From Polaribacter atrinae (GTDB lineage: Bacteria; Bacteroidota; Bacteroidia; Flavobacteriales; Flavobacteriaceae), in the NCBI RefSeq assembly GCF_038023995.1, contig NZ_CP150660.1, positions 184,501 to 248,500 on the forward strand: a DNA stretch of 64,000 nt, given 5' to 3'. This document shows, piece by piece, positions 25,460 through 34,941 of the stretch. The notes under the pieces were generated by a model, which was not told the origin of the DNA, made no database searches, and was given only the letters and a program-made list of their open reading frames with translations. The stretch's first letter is position 1, and every line of letters starts with the position of its first letter. The position numbers and the translations under genes were made by a program.

Positions 25460-27031
25460 ATGAGTCAGAAAGAAGAGTTTTTTGAATATATCAACAATGG
25501 TTACAAAACCAAAGGCGATTTTATAGCATTAGGTGCAGCAATGTTAGGGGAAGAAACCATGACAGATGCTATTGTAAAAATACCACTTAAAACTCTAAAT
25601 AGGCATGGTTTAATTGCTGGAGCAACCGGAACAGGAAAAACAAAAACACTACAAGTTTTAGCTGAGAATTTATCAGAAAAAGGAATTCCTGTTTTGTTAA
25701 TGGATATTAAAGGAGATCTTTCTGGTTTAGCACAAGCAAGTCCTGGACACGCAAAAATAGACGAACGTCATGCAAAAATTGGTTTTCCATTTACAGCACA
25801 GAAATTTCCAATAGAAGTGCTTACTATTTCTGAGCAAGACGGAACAAGAATGCGTGCAACGGTATCAGAATTCGGACCAGTTTTATTATCAAGAATTTTA
25901 GATTTAACAGAAACACAAAGCGGAATTGTTGCCATCATTTTTAAATATTGTGATGATAATCAATTTGCACTTTTAGATATTAAAGATTTTAAAAAAGTAT
26001 TGCAGTATGTAACCAATGAAGGGAAAGAAGAAATTCAAGCAGAATATGGGCGAATTTCATCTTCTTCTACAGGAGCAATATTGCGTAAAATTGTAGAAAT
26101 AGAACAACAAGGTGGCGATTTATTCTTCGGGGAAAAATCTTTTGAAGTAGAAGATTTAACACGAGTAGACCAAGACGGAAAAGGAATTATTTCTGTTTTA
26201 CGTTTAACAGATATACAAGACAAGCCAAAGTTGTTTTCTACCTTTATGTTGCAATTATTAGCTGAGGTGTATGAAACTTTCCCGGAACAAGGAGATAGTG
26301 GAAGACCAGAGTTGGTAATCTTTATTGACGAAGCACATTTGGTATTCGAAGAAGCTTCTAAAGCTTTGTTAAATCAAATAGAAAGTATTGTAAAATTAAT
26401 TCGTTCTAAAGGAATCGGACTTTATTTTGTAACTCAAAACCCTAAAGATGTGCCAGAAGATATTTTAGCACAATTAGGCTTAAAAATTCAGCATGCATTA
26501 AGAGCTTTTACTGCTAAGGATAGAAAAGCAATTAAGTTGGCGGCAGAGAATTATCCGAGTTCAGAATATTATGACACCAAAGAGGTGTTAACACAATTAG
26601 GTATTGGAGAAGCATTTGTATCCGTTTTAAACGAAAAAGGAATTCCAACTCCGTTGGCAAGAACCATGTTACGTGCTCCAATGAGTAGAATGGATGTTTT
26701 AACTGACAAAGAGTTGAAAAATGTAATTAACAATTCGCGTCTTTTTTATAAGTATAACGAAAACTTAGATAGAGAAAGTGCTTACGAATTATTAAATAAA
26801 AAGATAGAACAAGTAAACATTGCAGAAGCAAAAGCCATACAGGCAGCAGCCGATGAAAAAGAACGAGAAAAAATAGCCAAAGAAAAAGAGAAAGAAAGAC
26901 AAAGAGAAGAAAGAGCTGCAAGAACAACTACAAGAAGAAGAAGTACTGCACAGAATCCGTTGATAAAAGTATTAACAAGTGCCACTTTTATTAGAGCCGC
27001 TTTTGGTATCTTAAAAAAAGTAATGAAGTAA
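25460..27031 (+). CDS. HerA-like ATPase of the DUF853/YjgR family
   Basis: 523 residues. Walker A GATGTGKT at about 54-61, Walker B LVIFIDEAH, and the late FVTQNPKDVPEDIL motif seen in YjgR-type proteins; a charged Lys/Glu/Arg-rich coil near 455-495 precedes a short C-terminal segment. The family belongs to the HerA/FtsK superfamily; its cellular role is not established. No nuclease or Sir2 partner lies next to it, so a defence role has no support. Followed after 45 bp by a small lipoprotein gene. Confidence 0.9.
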   Translation: MSQKEEFFEYINNGYKTKGDFIALGAAMLGEETMTDAIVKIPLKTLNRHGLIAGATGTGKTKTLQVLAENLSEKGIPVLLMDIKGDLSGLAQASPGHAKIDERHAKIGFPFTAQKFPIEVLTISEQDGTRMRATVSEFGPVLLSRILDLTETQSGIVAIIFKYCDDNQFALLDIKDFKKVLQYVTNEGKEEIQAEYGRISSSSTGAILRKIVEIEQQGGDLFFGEKSFEVEDLTRVDQDGKGIISVLRLTDIQDKPKLFSTFMLQLLAEVYETFPEQGDSGRPELVIFIDEAHLVFEEASKALLNQIESIVKLIRSKGIGLYFVTQNPKDVPEDILAQLGLKIQHALRAFTAKDRKAIKLAAENYPSSEYYDTKEVLTQLGIGEAFVSVLNEKGIPTPLARTMLRAPMSRMDVLTDKELKNVINNSRLFYKYNENLDRESAYELLNKKIEQVNIAEAKAIQAAADEKEREKIAKEKEKERQREERAARTTTRRRSTAQNPLIKVLTSATFIRAAFGILKKVMK

Positions 27032-27076
27032 CAAAACCGTAAAAAGAACGTTTAAACAAAGAATAAAAACAAAGAA

Positions 27077-27643
27077 ATGATTAAAAAAAGTATTTTACCA
27101 ATTATAGCAATTGCATTTTCACTATTTATAATTAGTTGTGATAGTAATAGTAAATTTAAAATAGAAAAAGGAAAAGTTGGCGCCCTTACAACTACCACTA
27201 CAATTAAAGAATTAAGTACTATTTTTAAAAATGATTCTATTGTAAAGAGTTTAAGTGAAGGAGCACAAGGAGAAAATTATTTTCAGGATGATGATGAGTA
27301 TTTCATTTTTGAAAAAGGAGGGAAGCTGTTGCTTACCATTTTACCAAAGGAACAATTAGATTCTACATCAACTATAAAAAGTATCGAAATTAATGATGTG
27401 CGTTATACAACTGCATCTGGTATTAATTTAAAATCTAGTTTTTCAGAAATAAATGCCAACAATAATATTAATAGAATAGAAACAACTTTAACCTCTGCAA
27501 CACTTTTTTTAAACGACTTAAATGCAACAATTGCTATCGATAAAGAAGAGTTAGGTTTAAAAGAACTAATTACTAAAAAGGTAACTAAAGAGCAAATTCC
27601 AGATTTAGCAAAAATGAAATCATTTATCGTTTGGTTTAATTAA
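27077..27643 (+). CDS. hypothetical lipoprotein
   Basis: 188 residues with lipoprotein signal (FIISCDS). The rest has no motif I recognise: predicted mixed alpha/beta, with GKLLLTILPKEQ and INDVRYTTASGINL. It follows the HerA-like gene in the same direction; a common transcript is possible. Confidence 0.7.
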   Translation: MIKKSILPIIAIAFSLFIISCDSNSKFKIEKGKVGALTTTTTIKELSTIFKNDSIVKSLSEGAQGENYFQDDDEYFIFEKGGKLLLTILPKEQLDSTSTIKSIEINDVRYTTASGINLKSSFSEINANNNINRIETTLTSATLFLNDLNATIAIDKEELGLKELITKKVTKEQIPDLAKMKSFIVWFN

Positions 27644-27681
27644 ATTTAAGGGCAAATTTTGTCGTTTTATTTTTTTAACAA

Positions 27682-27820
27682 AACCGCGCTTTCCGCTATA
27701 TCTTTTTATGCTAAAATAAATTGATATTTTAAAAACACCTATTTAATAAATAATATTTTGGTATATTTATTATATAGGTGTTTTTACATAAAAAGGATGC
27801 CGCTACAATCCCTTTCGCAA
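27682..27820. repeat. dispersed repeat split by an inserted hairpin
   Basis: Left half (27682-27710, CGCGCTTTCCGCTATATC) and right half (27790-27820, AAAAGGATGCCGCTACAATC) match the repeat at 13306-13390. Between them is an insert of about 79 bp centred on an inverted repeat: AAAAACACCTAT (27731-27742) with ATAGGTGTTTTT (27774-27785), with further inner pairing. In the copy at 13306 the two halves are separated by only about a dozen bases. Confidence 0.75.
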
Positions 27821-27840
27821 AATAATTTATAATATTGATT

Positions 27841-28206
27841 ATGAAAAAATATACCATACAAAAATCGCCATTTGTGGTTCCAACAACAGACGGTAAAGTA
27901 ATAGAAGAGCATTTTGGAAATGCCACCAATGGAAATTCTCAAATAAGCATTGCGCACATGATTGCGCCTTCTGGTTGGAGTGAACCTTTTCAAACACCAG
28001 CATTTGAGGAATATACTTATATTATAAAAGGAAAAAAACAATTTATAATAGATGGAGAAACGATTGTTTTATCTGCAGGTGAATCTATTAAAATAGAAAA
28101 AAATACTAGAGTTCAATATTCCAATCCTTTTACAGAGTCATGTGAATATATGGCAATTTGTATGCCTGCCTTTTCTATAGATTTGGTAAATAGGGAAGAC
28201 GAGTAA
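27841..28206 (+). CDS. cupin domain protein
   Basis: 121 residues from the second ATG (27841; an ATG at 27835 adds two residues). Single cupin barrel: AFEEYTYIIKGKKQFIIDGE, then LSAGESIKIEKNTRVQYSN. Some metal-ligand His positions of the canonical cupin motif 1 are not conserved (EEYTY in place of HxH), so metal binding and enzyme activity are doubtful. Possible sugar or small-molecule binding. Single gene downstream of the split repeat. Confidence 0.8.
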   Translation: MKKYTIQKSPFVVPTTDGKVIEEHFGNATNGNSQISIAHMIAPSGWSEPFQTPAFEEYTYIIKGKKQFIIDGETIVLSAGESIKIEKNTRVQYSNPFTESCEYMAICMPAFSIDLVNREDE

Positions 28207-28286
28207 ATACCATTTGTGGTAATTTATAAATTGATAGTGATCATTTTAACTTTATATTCTTTTTAAATTGCAACAAAATATTACAT

Positions 28287-29306
28287 ATGAAAGATACTAT
28301 TGCACCAAGAATGATAAGACAAGTATTTGTCTTAGTTCTTATTTTGTTTATTTTAATTCTAATTTTTAGGGAGTTAATTCCGTATTTATCCGGTGTTTTA
28401 GGAGCTGTAACCATTTTCGTTTTATTAAGAAAAGGAATGGTTTATCTGGTAAATAAAAAATGGAAACCAAATTTAGCAGCGGCTTTTTTAATCTTAGTTT
28501 CTTTTATAGGGATACTTTTACCAATTTCTGGTATTTTACTAATGTTAGCAAATAAGGTAAGTGATGTAGTAGGGAATTCAGAAGAAGTTGTAAAAGAATT
28601 TAAAACACAATTAACTTCTTTAGAAAGTAAAGTAGGATATAGTTTTGCGGACAGTATAGATGCAGCAGAGGTTTCTAGTTGGATAACAGATAGCTTACAA
28701 GGTTTTGTAGGTAGTACTTTTAATATATTTATATCCGTAGGTTTAATGTATTTCTTGCTTTATTTTATGTTAGTTAATGAAACCATATTAAGAAAATCTC
28801 TTTATAAATACGTGCCAATAAACGAAGTTAATTTAAAGATAATAGGTTCAGAAGCGCAATCTATGGTACGTTCTAACACCATAGGAATTCCTTTAGTAGC
28901 TATTGCACAAGGTATAATTGCGTTAATAGGTTTTTTAATTTTCGATATAAATAATCCTTTCTTTTGGTTTACCATTGTTACTGTAGGTTCTATGATTCCT
29001 TTTATAGGAACCTTTGTTGGTATTTTGCCTGTTTTTATGCTAACGCTAGCCTCTGGAGATAGTTTTGCTGCTTGGGGAATTTTAATTTATGGGATTGTTG
29101 TAGTTGGGTCTACAGATAATATTATAAGGCTATTGGTTTTAAAAAAGTTAGATGACGTTCATCCATTGATTACTTTGATAGGTGTTATTGTTGGTGTGCC
29201 TTTATTTGGGTTTATCGGTTTGATTTTTGGGCCACTCTTAATCAGTCTATTTTTAGTAATTGTAAAAATTTATAGAAAAGAATTTGTTGAAAACGATGTT
29301 CAATAA
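28287..29306 (+). CDS. AI-2E family transporter
   Basis: 339 residues, about 7-8 membrane helices. Family features: N-terminal pair of helices, a polar coil (SEEVVKEFKTQLTSLESKVG), then IPLVAIAQGIIALIGF and a TVGSMIPFIGTFVGILP segment, ending with VIVGVPLFGFIGLIFGP (PF01594). Members export autoinducer-2 or act as Na+/H+ antiporters; the substrate here is unknown. Ends in a terminator shared with folD. Confidence 0.9.
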   Translation: MKDTIAPRMIRQVFVLVLILFILILIFRELIPYLSGVLGAVTIFVLLRKGMVYLVNKKWKPNLAAAFLILVSFIGILLPISGILLMLANKVSDVVGNSEEVVKEFKTQLTSLESKVGYSFADSIDAAEVSSWITDSLQGFVGSTFNIFISVGLMYFLLYFMLVNETILRKSLYKYVPINEVNLKIIGSEAQSMVRSNTIGIPLVAIAQGIIALIGFLIFDINNPFFWFTIVTVGSMIPFIGTFVGILPVFMLTLASGDSFAAWGILIYGIVVVGSTDNIIRLLVLKKLDDVHPLITLIGVIVGVPLFGFIGLIFGPLLISLFLVIVKIYRKEFVENDVQ

Positions 29307-29320
29307 ATTCTTTATAACAT

Positions 29321-29355
29321 AAAAAAAGCGATGAATATAATTCATCGCTTTTTTT
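29321..29355. terminator. bidirectional terminator
   Basis: 16-bp perfect stem (29321-29336 with 29340-29355, loop ATA), A run and T run on either side, between the convergent ends of the transporter gene and folD. Confidence 0.92.
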
Positions 29356-29371
29356 ATGCTTTATGTAAAAA

Positions 29372-30247
29372 CTAGCTTTTTCTTTGGCAAGCTAATAATG
29401 TATTTTTTAATAACATGGCAATAGTCATTGGTCCAACGCCACCAGGAACAGGTGTAATAAAATCAGATTTTTTAGCAACTTCATCAAAAGCAACATCTCC
29501 TACTAATCTAAATCCACTTTTTTTACTAGCATCCTCTAAACGAGTAATACCAACATCAATTACAGTAACATGGTCTTTTACCATATCTGCTTTTAAAAAC
29601 TCAGGAATACCAATTGCAGCAATAATAATATCTGCCTGTAAGGTAATTTCTTTTAAGTTTTTAGTTCTACTATGGCACATTGTTACCGTTGCATTACCAA
29701 CCTTTCTTTTTTGTGATAATAAAATACTCATTGGGCTACCAACAATATGGCTTCTACCTAGAACAACTACGTGTTTACCAGAAGTTTCAACTTTATATCT
29801 TTCTAATAATTCTAAAATTCCAAAAGGAGTTGCAGAAATAAAAGTAGGTAAATTTAAAGCCATTTTTCCAACATTTGTTGGGTGAAATCCGTCTACATCC
29901 TTATCTGGATCTATAGCCATTAATATTTTTTGCTCATCTATATGTTTTGGTAACGGAAGTTGAACAATAAAACCATCAATATCTTTATCAATATTTAAAA
30001 TTGCAATTTCATTTAATAAATCTTCTTCGGTAGTATCTTTTGGTAATCTAATTAAAGTAGATTCGAAACCAACAAGCTCGCAGGCTTTTACTTTTGCATT
30101 CACATAAGTAATACTTGCACCGTCGTCTCCAACGATTATTGCAGCTAAATGTGGAGTATCAGCTCCTTTATTTTTTAAATCTCTTACTTCTAAAGCTATT
30201 TCTTCTTTAATGTCTGCAGATGTTTTTTTTCCGTCTAATAAAATCAT
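29372..30247 (-). CDS. folD: bifunctional methylenetetrahydrofolate dehydrogenase/cyclohydrolase
   Basis: 291 residues. Conserved [14 protein letters not shown] segment with the catalytic Lys, [11 protein letters not shown], and the nucleotide-binding [14 protein letters not shown], ending with [11 protein letters not shown]. It interconverts methylene-, methenyl- and formyl-tetrahydrofolate. Downstream of ffh but separated by a terminator, so it is probably expressed from its own promoter. Confidence 0.96.
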   Translation of the reverse strand: MILLDGKKTSADIKEEIALEVRDLKNKGADTPHLAAIIVGDDGASITYVNAKVKACELVGFESTLIRLPKDTTEEDLLNEIAILNIDKDIDGFIVQLPLPKHIDEQKILMAIDPDKDVDGFHPTNVGKMALNLPTFISATPFGILELLERYKVETSGKHVVVLGRSHIVGSPMSILLSQKRKVGNATVTMCHSRTKNLKEITLQADIIIAAIGIPEFLKADMVKDHVTVIDVGITRLEDASKKSGFRLVGDVAFDEVAKKSDFITPVPGGVGPMTIAMLLKNTLLACQRKS

Positions 30248-30294
30248 TTCTAGTTTGTTGTGTTGTTGTCTAGTTGTTGTGTATTATGTAAATA

Positions 30295-30325
30295 AAAAAA
30301 AGATAAACGTGCGTTTATCTTTTTT
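30295..30325 (-). terminator. terminator of ffh
   Basis: Near-perfect palindrome (arms about 30295-30308 and 30312-30325) with flanking A/T runs, directly downstream of the ffh stop on the minus strand. Confidence 0.85.
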
Positions 30326-30332
30326 AATATTT

Positions 30333-31661
30333 TTATTTCATTCCTTGCATCATTTGCATCATCTTTTTGCCGCCGCCACCTTGCATCATCTTCATCATTT
30401 TACTCATTTGGTTAAATTGCTTCATTAGCTGGTTTACTTCGTTAACAGAAGTTCCAGAACCTTTTGCAATTCTCTTTTTTCTACTGGCATTTATAGTTGT
30501 TGGTGTACTTCTTTCTTCTGGTGTCATAGAATGAATAATTGCTTCAATACCTTTAAAAGCATCATCATCAATATCTACATCTTTCATTGCTTTACCAGCT
30601 CCAGGAATCATACCCACTAAATCTTTCATGCTACCCATTTTTTTGATTTGTTGAATCTGACTTAAAAAGTCATCAAAACCAAACTGATTTTTAGCAATCT
30701 TTTTCTGTAATTTTCTAGCTTCTTCTTCGTCGTATTGGTCTTGTGCTCTTTCTACTAAAGACACAACATCTCCCATTCCTAAAATACGATCTGCCATTCT
30801 ATCTGGATGGAATACATCTATTGCATCCATTTTTTCTCCAGTACCAATAAACTTAATAGGTTTATCAACAACAGATTTAATAGACAATGCAGCTCCACCA
30901 CGAGTATCTCCATCTAATTTTGTAAGAACAACTCCATCAAAATTTAAGATATCATTAAATGCTTTTGCAGTATTTACAGCATCTTGTCCAGTCATAGAAT
31001 CTACCACAAATAAAGTTTCTTGTGGGGTTACAGCTTTATGAATGTTAGAAATTTCATTCATCATTTCTGTATCTACAGCTAAACGACCGGCAGTATCAAT
31101 AATAACTACATTTTTACCGTTTGCTTTTGCATGCTTTATAGCATTTTGAGAAATTTCTACAGGATTGTTGTTTCCTACTTCTGCATAAACTTCAACACCA
31201 ATTTGTTCTCCAACAACTTGTAATTGATTTATTGCCGCAGGTCTATAAACATCACACCCAACTAATAAAACTTGTTTAGATTTTTTGTCTTTTAGAAAGT
31301 TCGCTAATTTTCCTGAAAAAGTAGTTTTACCAGAACCCTGTAACCCAGACATTAAAATTACAGTTGGTGAACCACCTAAATTAACACCTACAGTTTCTCC
31401 ACCCATTAATTCTGTTAGCTCATCTTTAACTAACTTTACCATTAATTGCCCTGGGTTTAACGTAGTTAATACGTCTTGACCTAATGCTTTGGTTTGAACT
31501 CTTTTGGTAAATTCTTTAGCAATTTTAAAGTTTACATCGGCATCTAACAATGCTCTTCTAACTTCTTTTAATGTTTCTGCAACATTTACCTCTGTAATTT
31601 TACCATGACCTTTTAAGGTGTGTAAAGCTTTATCTAATTTATCGCTTAAATTATTAAACAT
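30333..31661 (-). CDS. ffh: signal recognition particle protein Ffh
   Basis: 442 residues. N helical domain, GTPase G domain with GLQGSGKTTF (G1), DTAGRL (G3) and TKLDGDTRGG (G4), then the Met-rich M domain with the C-terminal KMMKMMQGG and KKMMQMMQG stretches that binds SRP RNA and signal peptides. It targets membrane proteins co-translationally. Short Gly/Met tail is typical of Bacteroidota. Followed by a terminator. Confidence 0.97.
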   Translation of the reverse strand: MFNNLSDKLDKALHTLKGHGKITEVNVAETLKEVRRALLDADVNFKIAKEFTKRVQTKALGQDVLTTLNPGQLMVKLVKDELTELMGGETVGVNLGGSPTVILMSGLQGSGKTTFSGKLANFLKDKKSKQVLLVGCDVYRPAAINQLQVVGEQIGVEVYAEVGNNNPVEISQNAIKHAKANGKNVVIIDTAGRLAVDTEMMNEISNIHKAVTPQETLFVVDSMTGQDAVNTAKAFNDILNFDGVVLTKLDGDTRGGAALSIKSVVDKPIKFIGTGEKMDAIDVFHPDRMADRILGMGDVVSLVERAQDQYDEEEARKLQKKIAKNQFGFDDFLSQIQQIKKMGSMKDLVGMIPGAGKAMKDVDIDDDAFKGIEAIIHSMTPEERSTPTTINASRKKRIAKGSGTSVNEVNQLMKQFNQMSKMMKMMQGGGGKKMMQMMQGMK

Positions 31662-31686
31662 AATTTGTCTTCTTTTTTAGGAAACA

Positions 31687-31694
31687 CAAATATA
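31687..31694 (-). promoter_or_regulatory. candidate -7 box of ffh (TATATTTG)
   Basis: Reads TATATTTG on the minus strand, 25 bp before the ffh ATG. No clear -33 TTG. Confidence 0.45.
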
Positions 31695-31924
31695 TGAATT
31701 AGAGACGATTTGTCTACTTAATAGGAACAGTTTTTTACTTATTTTGTCTTTAGTATTAAGCGTATAAAGAAGCTTGTGAAATAAATAAAAGGAAAATTAA
31801 ATGAGTTATGCTATTCTACTCTTAATAATGTTAGTAAAAAATAGTTGTAAGTTAAAGTGGAATTGGACTATTTTATTTCGAATTTATAAAATGGATAAGA
31901 TAGGTGAGTGGTAATAAGATGAGG

Positions 31925-32470
31925 TTAGCAATAAGATTCTTCATTATACTTCTTTTTTAAAATTGTTGTATGATGTTCTGTATGATGCGCTGTCCACATA
32001 ATAATTTCTCTAATGGTCATTTTACCCATTAATGGATGTGGAATTACTAAGGAGTCTAAATTGATATCACTAATTTTTTTGATTTTATATTGCAATTTTT
32101 TACTCTGTATTTGCAGCTTTGTTAATAAGCGTTCTCTATCTTTTTGTAAAGGTTTTTTTAATTTTTGATTATACTTTTTTGTTTTATCTTTATGATCTAC
32201 TAATTTTTGTTGGTACTTATTTACAATTGTTTTATAATCTCTAGGTTCTCTATTACACAAACCAAATTTATATTTTAGAAAAAACCGAGGGTAACTTAAT
32301 GCATTATTTAGCATTTGTAAACTGTTCACCAAATGAAGTATTTGTTGTCCAACAGTCCATTTCCCTTCGGGACCTTTTTCCCAATTATCAATAGGCTCTT
32401 TTTTTAACCATTCAAATAATTCCCTGTGTTTTTCTTCTAACAAATCGGCAATTGCTTCTTTTTCCATCAA
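31925..32470 (-). CDS. DinB-like/DUF1569-type protein
   Basis: 181 residues. Four-helix pattern with a His in GQQILHLVNSL and a His-rich late helix WTAHHTEHHTTIL, the three-His metal site of the DinB/YfiT superfamily; WEKGPEGKWTVGQ is a typical N-terminal motif. Between them is a Lys/Gln-rich helix. Members are thiol transferases or of unknown function. Single gene. Confidence 0.82.
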   Translation of the reverse strand: MMEKEAIADLLEEKHRELFEWLKKEPIDNWEKGPEGKWTVGQQILHLVNSLQMLNNALSYPRFFLKYKFGLCNREPRDYKTIVNKYQQKLVDHKDKTKKYNQKLKKPLQKDRERLLTKLQIQSKKLQYKIKKISDINLDSLVIPHPLMGKMTIREIIMWTAHHTEHHTTILKKKYNEESYC

Positions 32471-32641
32471 AAATAAATTAAGAAAGTAAGATACAAAAAA
32501 AAAGAGATATGGATGTAACTATGAAATGTGCTTTTTTAAAAGCATTTAATTCTAAATGATTGTTTATTTCTGTTGATGATAACAGGAGTCTCTAATAAAA
32601 TTAGTTTTTTAGTTAATGACGGAATATGTATAGCAGACAAC

Positions 32642-34027
32642 TTAATTAATTTTTTCAATAGTTAACATGCTGCCTTCTGGTATAATGGTTAAACTATCCG
32701 GAGTTAAATTTTCGCTTTCGTAGACTCTACCTTGAACACCAATTTTATCATTTGTAGCTAAATCTAAAATTTTCATCATGGTTACGGTACTTTTATTGAC
32801 CAAAGTACTTGTTTGGTGACTATAAGCTTTGGTGTTATTTACTGGTGTTGTATTTTTTGTTAGTTGAAATTCACCTCCAACACGAGTACCATTTATTATT
32901 TCAGAAGTTATTCTATAGGTAATTTTATAACGTCCAGATTTAAGTACGATAATTCCGTCTGAAGTATTTGTGTAATCTGTTGCAGTTGGTGCAAAATCTT
33001 GAGATTGAAAGTTGATTGTTGTAAACGTTGCTAATTCTGCAATCGTTTGTGTGGTATTTGGATACCTTTCGCTTACAGTAGGTGTAAAAATTGTTTTAGG
33101 TATATATTTAGAAGCTGAATTATCATAAACTAATGTTTGTCCGTTTGTTGGATTTATGTTAGAAATATTGATGTTTTGTATTCTTTCTACGGTTGATGCA
33201 GCTAATGTTCCTGAAACATCGCCAGCAATTTTTAATGCGGATAAATCTGTTTGCAGTTTTGTTTCTGCATCATTTTCTAGTGAGATGTCTAAATTTTTAC
33301 CATCAGCATTTAAAGCGTATACATCAATTTTTTGGTTGTCAGAATTTATTGTTGAAGCATCGATCCAATTTGTACCAGTAGCAGTTGTAGATAAAATTTG
33401 TCCAGTAATTCCGGCAGAGTTATTTTCATCTAAAACAAGACCATCTAACTTTAGGGTTTCTTTTATAGTTACAGTTGTAGTGTTTGCTATTTCATCTATA
33501 TTGAGAGCTTCTATACCACCAACAGAAAATCTAATTTCATCAGCGACAGGGCTATACATTCCTGTATCTATATCATCTCTAAATCTGTATGAAGGTTCTC
33601 CAACAGTACCTTTAGAATTTAAAACTCCTTCTGATCTAATTGCTCCTGTAACGTGGAGTTTATGGGATGGATTGTTTGTACCTATGCCGAATCTATTATT
33701 TGTGGTGTCCCAAAATAACTGAGAGTTATTTTCTGTAGGTACGCCAATGGAACTTGCATAAAATAAAGATCCTTCTATACCCGATGATGATAACTTTTCC
33801 CAAGTAGTACCATCATAAATTTTAATAATAGTGGATAAAGAAGAAGTATCAAACCAAATATCATTTTCTACTGGATTTATAGGAGGAGCATTTGAATTTG
33901 TTACATTATTATTTCTTACGTTAAGTATGGTTCCTTTATTATTTATAACGCTAATTTCTTGTGCATAAATATTTGTTATTACTAGTAGTAACAAATAGAT
34001 AATATGTAGCTTTAAAAAGTTATACAT
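32642..34027 (-). CDS. secreted tail-fibre-like surface protein with C1q/TNF-like C-terminus
   Basis: 461 residues with signal peptide (ends YAQEIS). Region 1 (SVINNKGTILNVRNNNVT) resembles a segment of the neighbour at 34159. Region 2 (IWFDTSSLSTIIKIYDGTTWEKL) is a tail-fibre-like tryptophan motif. Region 3 (FGIGTNNPSHKLHVTGAI, then FRDDIDTGMYSP) is the repeat type of phage tail spikes and bacterial surface fibres. The last 130 residues (SGRYKITYRIT to GSMLTIEKI) look like a C1q/TNF jelly roll. No T9SS sorting domain. Last of five surface genes; probably adhesive, inferred. Confidence 0.75.
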   Translation of the reverse strand: MYNFLKLHIIYLLLLVITNIYAQEISVINNKGTILNVRNNNVTNSNAPPINPVENDIWFDTSSLSTIIKIYDGTTWEKLSSSGIEGSLFYASSIGVPTENNSQLFWDTTNNRFGIGTNNPSHKLHVTGAIRSEGVLNSKGTVGEPSYRFRDDIDTGMYSPVADEIRFSVGGIEALNIDEIANTTTVTIKETLKLDGLVLDENNSAGITGQILSTTATGTNWIDASTINSDNQKIDVYALNADGKNLDISLENDAETKLQTDLSALKIAGDVSGTLAASTVERIQNINISNINPTNGQTLVYDNSASKYIPKTIFTPTVSERYPNTTQTIAELATFTTINFQSQDFAPTATDYTNTSDGIIVLKSGRYKITYRITSEIINGTRVGGEFQLTKNTTPVNNTKAYSHQTSTLVNKSTVTMMKILDLATNDKIGVQGRVYESENLTPDSLTIIPEGSMLTIEKIN

Positions 34028-34110
34028 TTTGCTTATAAAAATTAGTTATATAGTATAAAAATGGAGGGAGATAATTATTGAAAATAATTTTAGAATTCTT
34101 TTGAGAAAAG

Positions 34111-34148
34111 TAAAATTATGGCTTGTAATCTTACAAACCATAATTTTA
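34111..34148 (-). terminator. long hairpin, probable terminator of the 34159 gene
   Basis: 18-bp stem with one mismatch (34111-34128 with 34131-34148). On the minus strand it follows the stop of the 34159 gene and is trailed by a T-rich stretch, so the next gene may need its own promoter. Confidence 0.75.
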
Positions 34149-34158
34149 AAAATGTTAT

Positions 34159-34857
34159 TTATTTAATAAAATGAACTTCAAATACATCTCCTGTATAAGC
34201 CGCTCCACCTAAACCAGCAACTGCAATATTAACTACATCTGCAGTTGTAATAGTATAATCTGTACCAGATCTTAATTTAGCGCCATTTCTATAAACAGAT
34301 ACACGATTTACGTTTGTTGTTGCTAAAATGCCAACAGCATCAACGGTAAAATCGGCTGTTACATCTGCTGTTAGTTCTGTTTCATCCCATAGAACATCAA
34401 TGAAATTAGTCATTAAAAGCTTTTTTGTTTCACCTGTAGCTTCATCTCTAACTAATAATGAGTATCCTGAAGTATCAAAAGTTGTGGCTGCAGAATTTTC
34501 GGCACCTCCAGCAGCAGAATCAATACCACTAATTCCTGTAATCGCAAAAATGGCTCCAGATGCATCTATATAAGTGTCGTCAGTTAAAGTACCACCTAAT
34601 TGCCAAGTTGTAATTATTCCTCCATCTGGTGCGGTGTCGGTAAACATGGTTACACCGTTACTAGATTGTAAATATTTAATTGTTCCTTTATTATCAATCA
34701 CTTTAATAGAGCCTCCAGCTTCCCCTAACACTGTATTTGCTTGTTTTGTAAAATCTGTAGCAGCATTTGTAGATGTATCGGTTCTTTGTGCGTTTATTGT
34801 AGTGCCTATCATTATCATAAGGCATAGTACAGTTAATTTTAAATTATCTTTTTTCAT
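34159..34857 (-). CDS. secreted repeat-type surface protein
   Basis: 232 residues with signal peptide (ends INAQRTD). Seen: GGSIKVIDNKGTIKYLQSS, ITTWQLGGTLTDDTYIDASG and LLVRDEATGETKKLLM, and a C-terminal module RVSVYRNGAKLRSGTDYTIT ending GDVFEVHFIK. That end module also occurs at the end of the protein at 34942 and resembles modules at the ends of phage tail fibres. I know similar hypothetical proteins in several flavobacteria, often in multiple copies; no function is assigned. Confidence 0.72.
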   Translation of the reverse strand: MKKDNLKLTVLCLMIMIGTTINAQRTDTSTNAATDFTKQANTVLGEAGGSIKVIDNKGTIKYLQSSNGVTMFTDTAPDGGIITTWQLGGTLTDDTYIDASGAIFAITGISGIDSAAGGAENSAATTFDTSGYSLLVRDEATGETKKLLMTNFIDVLWDETELTADVTADFTVDAVGILATTNVNRVSVYRNGAKLRSGTDYTITTADVVNIAVAGLGGAAYTGDVFEVHFIK

Positions 34858-34941
34858 AGTTTTAATTTTTAATTGATTTAACTTTTACTTTTTCATTTCT
34901 TTTTTATTCATAGGCATTTTAGTTTATGTGTTAGTATTGTT

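Noticed and set aside
25460..27031. HerA-type defence system
   Set aside because: The sequence is of the YjgR/DUF853 type, and no nuclease, Sir2 or methylase gene is beside it.
29415..29885. 156-codon open frame on the plus strand
   Set aside because: Antisense to folD, which has all family motifs.
33156..33722. 188-codon open frame on the plus strand
   Set aside because: Lies fully antisense to the 461-residue surface protein, whose signal peptide and domains are convincing; low-complexity composition typical of a shadow frame.
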